Of a DNA stretch of 10,566 nucleotides, positions 1-6,784 are shown piece by piece. The DNA lies in the NCBI GenBank assembly GCA_051984675.1, contig JBPYFK010000145.1, positions 1 to 10,566 on the forward strand, in the 5' to 3' direction. A model generated the notes under the pieces. That model made no database searches. It was given only the letters and a program-made list of their open reading frames with translations, and was not told the DNA's origin. Position 1 is the first letter of the stretch, and every line of letters begins with the position of its first letter. This stretch comes from JBPYFK01 sp051984675 (GTDB taxonomy: Bacteria; Actinomycetota; Actinomycetes; Mycobacteriales; Pseudonocardiaceae). Made by a program: the position numbers and the translations under genes.

Positions 1-1
1 G

Positions 2-382
2 GTTGGGCTCCTCCCGTTAGCACTGGGCGTGTGGGGGCTGGTGCACGCCCACACCGTGAGTGATGGGCACAGTCCATCGCGGGTGGGAACTCTGTCGTCC
101 GTGGTCGGAGTGATCCTCGCCAACGGTGCGGACAACATCTCGGTGTACATCCCACTGTTTGCCGTGCTCACGCCCGACAGGATCGCGGTCACCATCGCCG
201 TGTTCCTGGTCTTGGTCGGTGTGTGGTGCACCGTTGCGCGGCTACTCGGAGGCAACAAGAAGGTCGTGTCCACGCTCGTAGGCGTCGGACGCTGGCTCGT
301 GCCCGTGGTATTCATGGCCATCGGCACTGCCATCCTGATCAAAACCGGCGTCGTACCCCGGCTCCTCGGCATCACACCATGA
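2..382 (+). CDS. cadD: CadD-family cadmium resistance transporter, C-terminal part (5' end outside window)
   Basis: The reading frame is open from the first bases of the window (codons from position 2) and ends at TGA 380-382, so only about 126 C-terminal codons are present; CadD proteins are usually around 200 residues. The visible part is a polytopic membrane protein. It carries the family-typical stretch VILANGADNISVYIPLFA, preceded by a GLLPLALGVWGL helix end and followed by two further hydrophobic segments (IAVTIAVFLVLVGVW and WLVPVVFMAIGTAILI). CadD proteins lie in the cytoplasmic membrane and confer cadmium resistance, presumably by export; the family is related to LysE-type exporters. 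No CadC/ArsR regulator is visible here, but it could lie upstream of the window. The first in-frame ATG/GTG inside the window is not the real start. The family call rests on the ANGADN...YIPLF signature; substrate specificity is inferred. Confidence 0.82.
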   Translation, partial: VGLLPLALGVWGLVHAHTVSDGHSPSRVGTLSSVVGVILANGADNISVYIPLFAVLTPDRIAVTIAVFLVLVGVWCTVARLLGGNKKVVSTLVGVGRWLVPVVFMAIGTAILIKTGVVPRLLGITP

Positions 383-650
383 GTCAGCTGCAGCAGGCTC
401 CTCCCGTTCGGGAGTCCGACTGGCCTGACCCCGGCTGGTTGATCCAGGTCGAGCGGGAGTCTTGCCACCCACGATATGGGCAGGAAGGCTCTTTTTCGGA
501 GGAATTCGGGAGGATCGGGTCTCCCCCGGGCGAAATGGGGTCGCGCCCCGCCAGCCCACCGACTACCCCATTCGGGTGGCCTTATCGGCGATCTTCGATC
601 CCGCCGCTGGACACGGCCCGCCCCTGAGCAGCAGATGTTCACTGCAGCGG

Positions 651-674
651 GTCGCCGCTGCACGCAGCGGCGAC
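651..674 (+). terminator. Perfect GC-rich hairpin, candidate terminator downstream of cadD
   Basis: GTCGCCGCTG (651-660) and CAGCGGCGAC (665-674) are exact reverse complements around a CACG tetraloop, giving a 10-bp stem. No T-run follows, which is common for actinobacterial terminators. It sits 268 bases after the cadD stop, far for a simple terminator, so it could instead act on dinB-side transcription or be incidental. Confidence 0.4.
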
Positions 675-802
675 GCCGGGAACCACACTGCCTGCACTCC
701 GGGAACGCGCTGCACTGTCGCCGCACCAGGACAGGCTGCTCAAGTCGGCTCTGCGCAGCCGAGAGGTGAGCCGGCTGCGTGGGGTGGGGTGAAGGAAGAT
801 TA

Positions 803-822
803 ATTTCAGTAAATACTGAAAT
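803..822. promoter_or_regulatory. AT-rich palindromic operator candidate upstream of dinB
   Basis: ATTTCAGTA (803-811), two spacer bases AA, then TACTGAAAT (814-822) form a perfect 9-bp-arm inverted repeat. It stands out as an AT-rich island in GC-rich DNA, 38 bases upstream of the dinB start. The shape suits a dimeric winged-helix repressor (ArsR/SmtB, MarR or TetR type). Which regulator binds it is unknown, and no regulator gene is in the window. Because cadD-type genes are often controlled by ArsR-family CadC, a link to the metal-resistance locus is possible but not shown. Confidence 0.5.
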
Positions 823-852
823 AATAGATCCTGCAAACACTTGAAGTAGATG

Positions 853-866
853 CGAACATGTGTTCG
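853..866. promoter_or_regulatory. LexA (SOS) box overlapping the dinB start codon
   Basis: CGAAC (853-857), ATGT (858-861), GTTCG (862-866) is a perfect match to the actinobacterial/Bacillus-type LexA operator CGAAC-N4-GTTCG. It includes the GTG start codon of dinB (860-862). Y-family polymerases are classic SOS genes. LexA bound here would cover the transcription and translation start region, giving DNA-damage-inducible expression. Confidence 0.82.
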
Positions 867-2056
867 TGTCGAGTGAGGGGCCGATCCTGCATGCTGATCT
901 GGACGCGTTCTACGCGTCGGTCGAGCAGCGCGACGATCCTGGGCTGCGTGGCGTCCCTGTGATCGTCGGGGGCGGGGTTGTGCTGGCGGCGAGCTACGAG
1001 GCCAAGGCCACTGGGGTGCGCACCGCGATGGGTTGCGGGCAGGCCCGAGGACTGTGTCCGCATGCGGTCGTGGTGCCGCCCCGGATGTCAGCTTATGCGG
1101 CGGCGAGCAAGGCGGTCTTCGAAGTGTTCCGGCAGACCACGCCGGTGGTCGAGGGGCTGTCGATCGACGAGGCATTCCTCGATGTCGGTGGCCTGGGCCG
1201 GATTTCCGGGTCGCCCGGGCAGATCGCCGGGCAGTTGCGCCGTGACGTCGCCGAACAGGTCGGGCTGCCCATCACGGTGGGGGTGGCCAGGACGAAATTC
1301 CTCGCGAAGGTGGCCAGCGGTGTCGGCAAGCCGGACGGGCTGCTGGTCGTGCCGCACGACGGTGAGCTGGCCTTCCTGCATCCGCTGCCGGTCGAGCGGC
1401 TTTGGGGTGTGGGCCGTGTGACTGCGGGCAAGCTGCGTGCCTGCGGCGTTGCCACGGTCGGCCAGGTGGCGCAGCTCGACGAGGCCGACCTGGTCGCGAT
1501 GCTGGGCCGGGCAGCGGGCCGGCACATCAAGGCTCTGGCGAACAACCAGGATCAGCGGCCGGTGCGGGTGGGCAGGAGACGGCGTTCGATCGGCGCTCAG
1601 CGTGCCCTCGGCTCCTACCGGAGATCGCCGGAGGAACTCGAGGCCATTCTCACCGCTTTGGTCGATCGCCTGGCTCGGCGTTTGCGGAAAGCTCGCCGCA
1701 TGTGCCATACCGTCACGCTGCGCATGCGTTTCGCTGACTTCACACGAGCGACGCGGTCGCGCACATGGGCGCAGGCCACCGCGCACACCGGGACCATCCT
1801 GGTCATTGCCCGGGAGCTGCTGGCCACGGCCATGCCACTGATCGAGGTCTCGGGATTGACGCTCATCGGCCTGTCCCTGTCCAATCTGGACGATGCGGGC
1901 GTCGTCCAGCTCGCGCTGCCGCTGGACGGTCACCAGGCCGATGCCCTCGACTCTGCACTCGACGAGGTTCGCGACCGGTTCGGCTCGGGTGCCATCACCC
2001 GCGCCGTACTTCTCGGTCGCGAGGACAGCCCCTCGGTGCCACTGCTACCCGACTAA
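860..2056 (+). CDS. dinB: DNA polymerase IV (Y-family, DinB-type translesion polymerase)
   Basis: Low-fidelity polymerase that extends primers across damaged template bases in the cytoplasm, recruited by the sliding clamp. The 398-aa product shows the Y-family palm motif HADLDAFYASVE, with metal-binding D13 and likely steric-gate Y18. The second catalytic motif SIDEAF supplies D103 and E104. TVGVARTKFLAKVAS and the thumb helix-hairpin-helix RLWGVGRVTAGKLRACG follow, then the little-finger domain. QLALPL at 350-355 matches the clamp-binding hexapeptide QLxLPL. All catalytic residues are present and the length is normal for the family. The GTG at 860 is the furthest upstream start that keeps the motif at normal distance from the N-terminus. 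A second in-frame GTG lies at 866, and neither has a convincing Shine-Dalgarno, so a leaderless transcript is possible. Regulation by LexA is strongly suggested by the box at 853-866. It appears monocistronic. Confidence 0.95.
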   Translation: MFVSSEGPILHADLDAFYASVEQRDDPGLRGVPVIVGGGVVLAASYEAKATGVRTAMGCGQARGLCPHAVVVPPRMSAYAAASKAVFEVFRQTTPVVEGLSIDEAFLDVGGLGRISGSPGQIAGQLRRDVAEQVGLPITVGVARTKFLAKVASGVGKPDGLLVVPHDGELAFLHPLPVERLWGVGRVTAGKLRACGVATVGQVAQLDEADLVAMLGRAAGRHIKALANNQDQRPVRVGRRRRSIGAQRALGSYRRSPEELEAILTALVDRLARRLRKARRMCHTVTLRMRFADFTRATRSRTWAQATAHTGTILVIARELLATAMPLIEVSGLTLIGLSLSNLDDAGVVQLALPLDGHQADALDSALDEVRDRFGSGAITRAVLLGREDSPSVPLLPD

Positions 2057-2348
2057 AGTGCCCTGGGCTACAACGGTAGAGCCCGACGCATGACCGACGC
2101 CTGTCGACCAGGTGGGCCACCCGATCGCCGACACAAACCCGCATTCGCCCGGGCCAACCTGTGACGTTTCGGCGCTGCCTTGCACAGGCTCGCGGAAAGA
2201 TGTGCGGATTGCTCCCGTTTTGGCGCAGTACACCGACAACTAGCCAGAACCGCAGTGGCCGTGTCTTACCAGGCAACCGCGAACGGGGCGTGAGTGACCC
2301 GCTAACCTTGCTGTCTGATACGGCTCCGTCCCTCCAGAGGAGGATCAC

Positions 2349-2909
2349 ATGACCCTTGTCGAGATCCAGATCTCGCAAGATGACTATCGCATGCTTGCTG
2401 CCCGCGCGCTTGGGGCCGGAGTCGACGTCCCCACGTGGATCGGAAAACTGGCCCGCAGGGACATTGACGAAGCCACCACGAACACGCCACACATCATCTC
2501 GCCTGCGGCCCATCCAGAACTCACCGCCACCACCTCCGGTTCCGCTGATAGCGGCCACACCCCCTCCGCCGACGCGAACCGGGACGGGCAGCGCAGCCAG
2601 CCAGACGGATCTGACGAGTCGGCGTTACCGAGCGAACCACATGCCAGCGATCAGCCGCTGTTGGCCTCGATCGTGTTCGTCACCCAAGACTACGGCGATG
2701 ACGACTACGTCAAATATGGCGACCTTGTCGAGTTGCTGGGATTGGTCAAAAACGGCGAGGACAAGCGCGCGCCAGCCAGGAACCTCAGCGCCCAATTGAA
2801 GGACGAAAGCAACCTGCACGGCGAGAAGCTCAAGGGTGGCGGCACAGGACTCCGGGTCGGCGACGTGCGAGCAGCCCACCAAGCCACACCAACCCGTAAT
2901 CAACCCTGA
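2349..2909 (+). CDS. Hypothetical protein, 186 aa, with disordered central linker
   Basis: I do not recognise this protein. An excellent ribosome binding site, AGAGGAGG at 2336-2343, sits five bases before the ATG, which makes it a credible gene. Three parts are visible. Residues 1-42 are compact and begin MTLVEIQISQDDYRMLAARA, reminiscent of a ribbon-helix-helix N-terminus (a beta strand then helices), which is only an impression. Residues about 43-100 are rich in Thr, Ser, Pro, Asp and Gly and likely disordered. Residues about 103-175 are a second ordered part, with DDDYVKYGDLVELLGLVKNG, a basic helix KRAPARNLSAQLKDE and a glycine-rich turn, compatible with a helix-turn-helix-like nucleic-acid-binding fold. 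There is no signal peptide or membrane segment. It stands alone between dinB and the helicase, about 290 bases from the former. A role as a small DNA-binding regulator is a guess. Confidence 0.72.
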   Translation: MTLVEIQISQDDYRMLAARALGAGVDVPTWIGKLARRDIDEATTNTPHIISPAAHPELTATTSGSADSGHTPSADANRDGQRSQPDGSDESALPSEPHASDQPLLASIVFVTQDYGDDDYVKYGDLVELLGLVKNGEDKRAPARNLSAQLKDESNLHGEKLKGGGTGLRVGDVRAAHQATPTRNQP

Positions 2910-3435
2910 TCTGCACCTATCCGCCGACTAGGGCAGCCGTGCCGGCCACACCGTCACGAGATCTTCAAAGCGATCGCCCTGCTACGTCCACCAATGGTTC
3001 GGTGCAAGCAGCACAGCGATCGCTGCGAAGCACCCCGCCGTTAGACAGACAGAGCGCGCCTCGGGTCAGTCTCGGGTTCGACGCCGCCCAGCAGAGATGG
3101 CAGCTCATCGACTCAACGGACCCGAAGCGTTCTCCCCGCTATGACGAAGCGCACAAGTGACGAAAACACAGCCATTGAAGGCGGCTCCATGGCTGCTTTA
3201 CAACGGGAACACGCTCACGCCCAAAGCACTTAGGTGGGACCGCACAGCCTGTCTCCACCCCGCCGGTAGTCGACTTCTCCCCCGCGATGGGACAGCGCAT
3301 GGCTGCTTCGCGTACAGTCTGTGAAGCGGTCCGCTTAGTTCTGCCTCGGGCCGCGTTTCATGTCGACCACCACGCGCCGCGGTCCGCGAGCGGATCTGCG
3401 CCGGGCAGGACGGCCCTTCTACTTTCGGAGCACTT
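2910..3435. other. Gene-poor stretch upstream of the DEAD-box helicase
   Basis: There is no convincing gene. A 73-codon frame (2939-3160, GTG start) is low-complexity and unrecognised. A weak hairpin lies at 3178-3199: AAGGCGGC pairs with GCTGCTTT, 8 bp including two G:U pairs, with a 6-base loop and no T-run. It could end upstream transcription. The right part (about 3289-3435) looks like a promoter plus a leader of roughly 110 bases for the helicase. The leader includes the palindrome CGCGG-T-CCGCG (3378-3388) and a small ATG-initiated frame starting at 3360 that runs out of frame into the helicase gene. Confidence 0.5.
3289..3318 (+). promoter_or_regulatory. Candidate housekeeping promoter for the helicase gene
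   Basis: GGGACA (3289-3294), 18 bases, then TACAGT (3313-3318). The -10 fits the actinobacterial TANNNT pattern and the -35 shares the GACA core of TTGACA. A start near 3325 would give a 5' leader of about 110 bases, long enough for post-transcriptional control. The assignment is from motif spacing only. Confidence 0.33.
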
Positions 3436-4845
3436 ATGGCGGTCACACGCCCCACCTCATCCTTCGCCGAACTCGGCGTGCCATCGGCGCTGGCCCGCGC
3501 ACTCAAGGAACAGGGCATCGAAACACCGTTCCCGATCCAGGCCGCGACACTGCCGTCTTCGCTTGCGGGTCTTGACGTGCTCGGCCGCGGGCGCACCGGC
3601 TCGGGCAAGACCTATGCGTTCGTCCTGCCCGTACTGGCCCGGCTCGCCGGGAATACCGCCAGGCCCCAACCGCGGCGCCCGCGCGCACTGATCCTGGCAC
3701 CAACGCGCGAGCTCGCCACCCAAATCGAGGCGGCGATGACCCCGCTGGCCAAGGCGCTCTCATTGCGTACTCTCGCTGTATTCGGTGGGGTGAGCGCCCG
3801 TCCGCAGATCTCCGCGTTGCGCGCGGGTGTGGACATCGTCGTGGCCTGCCCCGGCAGGCTCACCGACCATCTCGATTCCGGTCACGTACGGCTCGACGCA
3901 GTCGAGATCACCGTGCTGGACGAGGCCGATCACATGGCCGACCTCGGCTTTCTGCCTACCGTTCAGCGCCTGCTCGCGAAGACCCCGGCGACCGGTCAGC
4001 GTCTGCTGTTCTCGGCGACGTTGGACGCCGGCGTCGACGTGCTGGTACGGCGATTCATGACCGACCCGGTCACCCACAGCGTCGACTCCGACCGGTCCCC
4101 GGTGACGGCAATGAAACACCACGTGCTGCACCTGCGCGCCGACCAGCGACTCCCGGTCCTGGTCGATCTCGCCTCGGCGCCCGGACGCACCCTCGTGTTC
4201 GCCCGCACCAAGCACCGCGCGAAGGCGCTCACCCGCCAGCTCGTCTCGTCCGGAGTGCCCGCAGTCGAGCTGCACGGGAACCTTGGCCAGTCCGCGCGAA
4301 CCCGAAACCTCGACGCCTTCGCCACCGGCACCGCAACGGTGCTGGTGGCCACCGACATCGCCGCCCGCGGTATCCACGTCGATGACGTCACACTGGTCAT
4401 TCACGCCGATCCGCCCGCCGAGCACAAGGCATACCTGCACCGTTCGGGCCGGACCGCCAGAGCCGGCGCGGTGGGCACCGTGGTCACGCTGATGACCAAC
4501 GAACAACTCGCCGACGTGCGAGACTTGACCCGCAAGGCGGGCATCAAGGCCACCACCACGAAACTCGGCGCCGGACATCCGCTGCTGGCCGAACTCGCGC
4601 CCGGTGAGCGTTCCTTCACGCCACCTCCGGCCAAGCAACCGTCGGCCAACCGCCCGCCGCGCCGAGGCGGTGGCGCCAAGTCCACCAAGAAGCGAGTTCC
4701 CTCCGCACAAGCCGAACCGAAGCCGGAGGCCAGGCCGGGCGCGCGTCGTGGCCAATCCGCCGCCGACGCGGCGTCGAATCGCCGTTCCGGCGCCGCCTCC
4801 TTCTCCGCCGCAACGCGAGCGGGAGGCCGTCGCCGTACCCGCTGA
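3436..4845 (+). CDS. DEAD-box ATP-dependent RNA helicase (RhlE/DeaD-like)
   Basis: ATP-driven remodelling of RNA duplexes in the cytoplasm, in this family usually linked to ribosome assembly, RNA decay or cold adaptation. All core motifs are visible in order: Q-motif with F10 and Q35; motif I GRTGSGKT with K58; Ia PTRELA at 89-94; motif II DEAD at 162-165; motif III SAT at 193-195; motif V TDIAARG at 306-312; motif VI HRSGRTARAG from 335. From about residue 390 the protein continues as a low-complexity tail rich in Lys, Arg, Pro, Ala and Gly ending GGRRRTR, typical of unstructured RNA-binding extensions. Total length is 469 aa. The ATG at 3436 follows CGGAG nine bases upstream and puts the Q-motif at the normal place. 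The gene stands alone and is convergent with the MscS gene. The long leader suggests regulation at RNA level. Which subfamily it belongs to cannot be fixed by eye. Confidence 0.94.
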   Translation: MAVTRPTSSFAELGVPSALARALKEQGIETPFPIQAATLPSSLAGLDVLGRGRTGSGKTYAFVLPVLARLAGNTARPQPRRPRALILAPTRELATQIEAAMTPLAKALSLRTLAVFGGVSARPQISALRAGVDIVVACPGRLTDHLDSGHVRLDAVEITVLDEADHMADLGFLPTVQRLLAKTPATGQRLLFSATLDAGVDVLVRRFMTDPVTHSVDSDRSPVTAMKHHVLHLRADQRLPVLVDLASAPGRTLVFARTKHRAKALTRQLVSSGVPAVELHGNLGQSARTRNLDAFATGTATVLVATDIAARGIHVDDVTLVIHADPPAEHKAYLHRSGRTARAGAVGTVVTLMTNEQLADVRDLTRKAGIKATTTKLGAGHPLLAELAPGERSFTPPPAKQPSANRPPRRGGGAKSTKKRVPSAQAEPKPEARPGARRGQSAADAASNRRSGAASFSAATRAGGRRRTR

Positions 4846-4848
4846 CTC

Positions 4849-4866
4849 GGGTGCTCCAGCACGCCC
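4849..4866 (+). terminator. Hairpin just after the helicase stop, candidate terminator
   Basis: GGGTGCT (4849-4855), CC, then AGCACGCCC (4858-4866) pair with a single bulged G, starting three bases after the TGA stop. No T-run follows. The position between convergent genes supports a terminator role. Confidence 0.45.
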
Positions 4867-5058
4867 AGCCTCACGTGATCTTCACGGAATCAACCATCTT
4901 GGGCGCCGACACGCCGACGAGCGCCAGGCTGTGACCAGCCAGAGCTCTTGCCTCCCAACACCACATCCCGACCATGATGAAACAGCTCAGTGCCTGCACG
5001 GGTTCGACGTCCGTTCGGACTGTTCACCTAGGACCGGGCATCCGGGCGCGGTGCGGAA

Positions 5059-5841
5059 TCATCCGGTCGATGATCCAGGGTCGCTGACGTCGTCAAGTCC
5101 GGACGGGCGCTGCTGACGGCGCGGTGATCCGTGTTGCACGCGGATCGGTGCGGACAGCAGCAGGCTGTGCGGGACGTGCAGGGTGCTGGCCGTGCCGGTT
5201 TCGACTTCAGTGGTCGCGGGGTGCAGGGTGGCGATCCGGCCGGTGACATCGCCGATGTCGATGTGGTCGCCGGGACGCACGAGACGCCGCAGGTAACGGC
5301 CTGCGGCGACCTCGCGGGCCAGCTCCCGCCCGCCGAGCCCAATGAGCAGCGCGCCCGCGGCGGCGGCGCCGAACAGCAGCGCGGCCACGGCGATGGTGAG
5401 GATGGTGGTGTCCACGCCGAGTTGGCCAAGGGCGAGCAGTGTGACGGTGGTCATGATGGCGATGCGCAGGCTCAGCGCCGCCTCCCGGCGGGTGCGCCCA
5501 GTGGCGCGGGCGAGGCCGCCACTGAGCAGCCCGCCGGTGGCGGCGGCTGCGGCGTAGCCGACGATCACCAGCAGCCCAGCGATCAGGACGCGAGGAAGAT
5601 AGGCCAGCACCTGCCCGGGAATGGGGCGCAGCGTGTCCGGGGAGAGCAGGCTGATGCCGATGGCGATCCCGACGGCCAGGGCAACCCAGAACACGAAGGC
5701 CGCCGCGGGCGCGGCCACCACGCGCAGCTGTGGGCCGCGCCGTTGCTGTTGGATGAACCGTCGGATCAGCCCACCGCCGACGGTACCGACCACGACCCCG
5801 CCGATCACGGCGATGGCGGCGTATAGCGCGTGCTCATTCAT
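5059..5841 (-). CDS. Small-conductance mechanosensitive channel (MscS family), compact form
   Basis: Predicted cytoplasmic-membrane channel that opens under membrane tension. The 260-aa protein has hydrophobic segments at about 5-25, 45-66, 80-101, 124-142 and 145-169. The last is Gly/Ala-rich (AVAALLFGAAAAGALLIGLG), as expected of the MscS pore helix, and continues into RELAREVAAGRYLRR. The beta domain follows at 188-235, with PGDHIDIGDVTGRIATLHPATTEV and HVPHSLLLSAPI, matching the GDxIxIGxVxGxV...IPNSLL pattern of the family. After it only about 25 polar residues remain, so the C-terminal cage domain of E. coli MscS (286 aa) is largely missing. The ATG at 5841 lies inside the end of the anti-sigma gene (8-base overlap), so it is the third gene of the sigma/anti-sigma operon. 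It may be both regulon member and physiological output of that system (inference). Confidence 0.87.
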   Translation of the reverse strand: MNEHALYAAIAVIGGVVVGTVGGGLIRRFIQQQRRGPQLRVVAAPAAAFVFWVALAVGIAIGISLLSPDTLRPIPGQVLAYLPRVLIAGLLVIVGYAAAAATGGLLSGGLARATGRTRREAALSLRIAIMTTVTLLALGQLGVDTTILTIAVAALLFGAAAAGALLIGLGGRELAREVAAGRYLRRLVRPGDHIDIGDVTGRIATLHPATTEVETGTASTLHVPHSLLLSAPIRVQHGSPRRQQRPSGLDDVSDPGSSTG

Positions 5842-6172
5842 CGTCTGTATCCCTTTCTTCGGCTGCCCCGTCGCCGCCTGTCATGAGCAGGCGGGCGGTT
5901 TCGGGTCCGGTGTCCACCAGGTCGGACAGCACAGCGAACGTCTCCTGGTTCAGCAGCCACTGGTTCACGCGTTCCTGGAGCTGGTCTTCGAACGATTCGG
6001 TCGGTTCCAGCGCGGCACCCAACTGCTCCCGCAGCTGTGGTCCGAGTTCGGTGATGGCCTCCAGGCGGTGTTCACACCAGGGGCAATGGCCAATGTGGTG
6101 GGCTGCCCGCTGTCCGGTGCCGTCTTTGGCCCAGCGGACCAGCTGTGCGTCGGAGGGATGACTCCAGCTCAT
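5834..6172 (-). CDS. Zinc-binding anti-sigma factor (HxxxCxxC, ZAS type), cytoplasmic
   Basis: Predicted to bind and silence the ECF sigma factor encoded just before it. The 112-aa product carries H26-x3-C30-x2-C33 (HIGHCPWC) with an upstream His (H5 in the MSWSHPSDAQLVRWA helix). This is the zinc-binding anti-sigma (zf-HC2) arrangement, in which zinc-thiolate chemistry can sense oxidation. Residues about 34-95 are helical and the tail is acidic (AAEERDTDDE). No membrane segment is present, so unlike many anti-sigma factors it should be soluble. Its ATG overlaps the sigma factor stop by four bases (ATGA), and its end overlaps the mscS start by eight. That coupling and order (sigma, anti-sigma, target) strongly support the role. 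What signal releases the sigma factor is unknown. Confidence 0.85.
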   Translation of the reverse strand: MSWSHPSDAQLVRWAKDGTGQRAAHHIGHCPWCEHRLEAITELGPQLREQLGAALEPTESFEDQLQERVNQWLLNQETFAVLSDLVDTGPETARLLMTGGDGAAEERDTDDE

Positions 6173-6690
6173 GGTTCGACCTCCCTCATGGTCTCCCGCA
6201 GGAAGGCGCGTGCCCGAAACAGGCGAGTCTTCACGGTCGGCAGCGGCGCGTCGAGAATCTCGCCGATCTCCGCGTAGCTGAGCCCCTCGATCTCGCGCAG
6301 GATCACGATCGAACGGCTCAGCGGATCCAACCGGGATAACGCATCGGTGATCGCCATCCGGTTCTCCACCGCCGGCGCCACCGAGTCGGCGTGGCGCTCC
6401 GGCAGGCTGGCCGGATCGCGTACCTCCTCACGGAGGCTACGGAGCGTGGAGACGGCGACGTTGTGTGTGATGCGCAGCACCCAGTGCCGCAGCGGCGCCT
6501 CACCTCGATAGGTATCCCGACGTTGCCAGGCCCGGATGAAGGTCTCCTGAGCCACATCCTCGGCCAGCGCCGGATCACGCACGATCGACATGGCCAGCCG
6601 GTAGACGGCCGTCCCATGCTGCTCGACCATCGCCGCGACGATCTCGTCCCCGGCGGTGGCCGTGCGCTGCGCGTCAGCGTGCTCTGTCAT
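6169..6690 (-). CDS. ECF-subfamily RNA polymerase sigma-70 factor
   Basis: Alternative sigma factor that directs RNA polymerase to a stress regulon. The 173-aa protein has only the sigma-2 and sigma-4 domains, as ECF factors do. Sigma-2 spans about 21-87, with YRLAMSIVRDPALAEDVAQETFIRAW including the DVAQETF core-binding motif at 45-51, and APLRHWVLRITHNVAVSTLR for -10 recognition. Sigma-4 spans about 116-166, with LDPLSRSIVILREIEGLSYAEIGEILDAPLPTVKTRLFRAR, the -35 binding helix-turn-helix. The ATG at 6690 is the only plausible start in frame. The best Shine-Dalgarno, AGGAGGG, is about 16 bases upstream, which is too far, so initiation may be weak. It is first in a three-gene overlapping operon with the anti-sigma factor and an MscS channel. 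A triplicated 17-bp repeat begins 44 bases upstream, where the promoter should lie. Confidence 0.93.
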   Translation of the reverse strand: MTEHADAQRTATAGDEIVAAMVEQHGTAVYRLAMSIVRDPALAEDVAQETFIRAWQRRDTYRGEAPLRHWVLRITHNVAVSTLRSLREEVRDPASLPERHADSVAPAVENRMAITDALSRLDPLSRSIVILREIEGLSYAEIGEILDAPLPTVKTRLFRARAFLRETMREVEP

Positions 6691-6733
6691 GCCAGCCCGC
6701 CGGTATCCCTCCTGGTCGGTGCCCGTGTGCTGC

Positions 6734-6784
6734 GTCCAGCTGTCATAAGGGTCCAGCTGTCATAAGGGTCCAGCTGTCATAAGG
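6734..6784. repeat. Three perfect tandem copies of a 17-bp unit in a divergent intergenic region
   Basis: The unit GTCCAGCTGTCATAAGG occurs without mismatch at 6734-6750, 6751-6767 and 6768-6784. Each copy contains the palindrome CAGCTG. The array is bracketed by the 10-bp inverted repeat TGCTGCGTCC (6728-6737) and GGACGCAGCA (6784-6793), which overlaps its ends. It lies between the ECF sigma gene (starts 6690, minus) and the small-protein operon (starts 6887, plus), so it may be an operator cluster, a promoter element amplified by slippage, or a minisatellite. Confidence 0.95.

Larger units (their letters stand above)
383..859. other. Gene-poor stretch between cadD and dinB
   Basis: I see no convincing gene in these 477 bases. 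An ATG overlapping the cadD stop (379) opens an 82-codon frame, but its product is proline/serine/arginine-rich with no recognisable domain. The stretch does hold a perfect 10-bp stem hairpin (651-674), an AT-rich 9-bp-arm palindrome (803-822) in otherwise GC-rich DNA, and the LexA box at its right end. The AT-rich patch at about 800-850 is the likely promoter region for dinB. No clean -35/-10 pair could be assigned. Confidence 0.6.

Noticed and set aside
8..408. 13-base repeat GGCTCCTCCCGTT at about 8-20 and 396-408
   Set aside because: One exact 13-mer match in a 10-kb window is near chance expectation; no flanking similarity.
379..627. 82-codon frame whose ATG overlaps the cadD stop (ATGA)
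   Set aside because: The overlap is gene-like, but the product is low-complexity, rich in Pro/Ser/Arg/Gly, with no domain and no ribosome site. It reads as non-coding GC-rich sequence.
1088..1933. Long minus-strand frames opposite dinB and the helicase
   Set aside because: They are antisense shadows of well-supported genes, caused by high third-position GC, with no recognisable domains.
2939..3160. 73-codon GTG-started frame after the 186-aa gene
   Set aside because: Low-complexity, unrecognised product. AGGG upstream is a weak ribosome site and the frame is short enough to occur by chance in this GC-rich DNA.
5058..5074. 6-bp hairpin ATCATC/GATGAT at the end of the minus-strand MscS gene
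   Set aside because: Weak AT-rich stem spanning the stop codon; too unstable to call a terminator.
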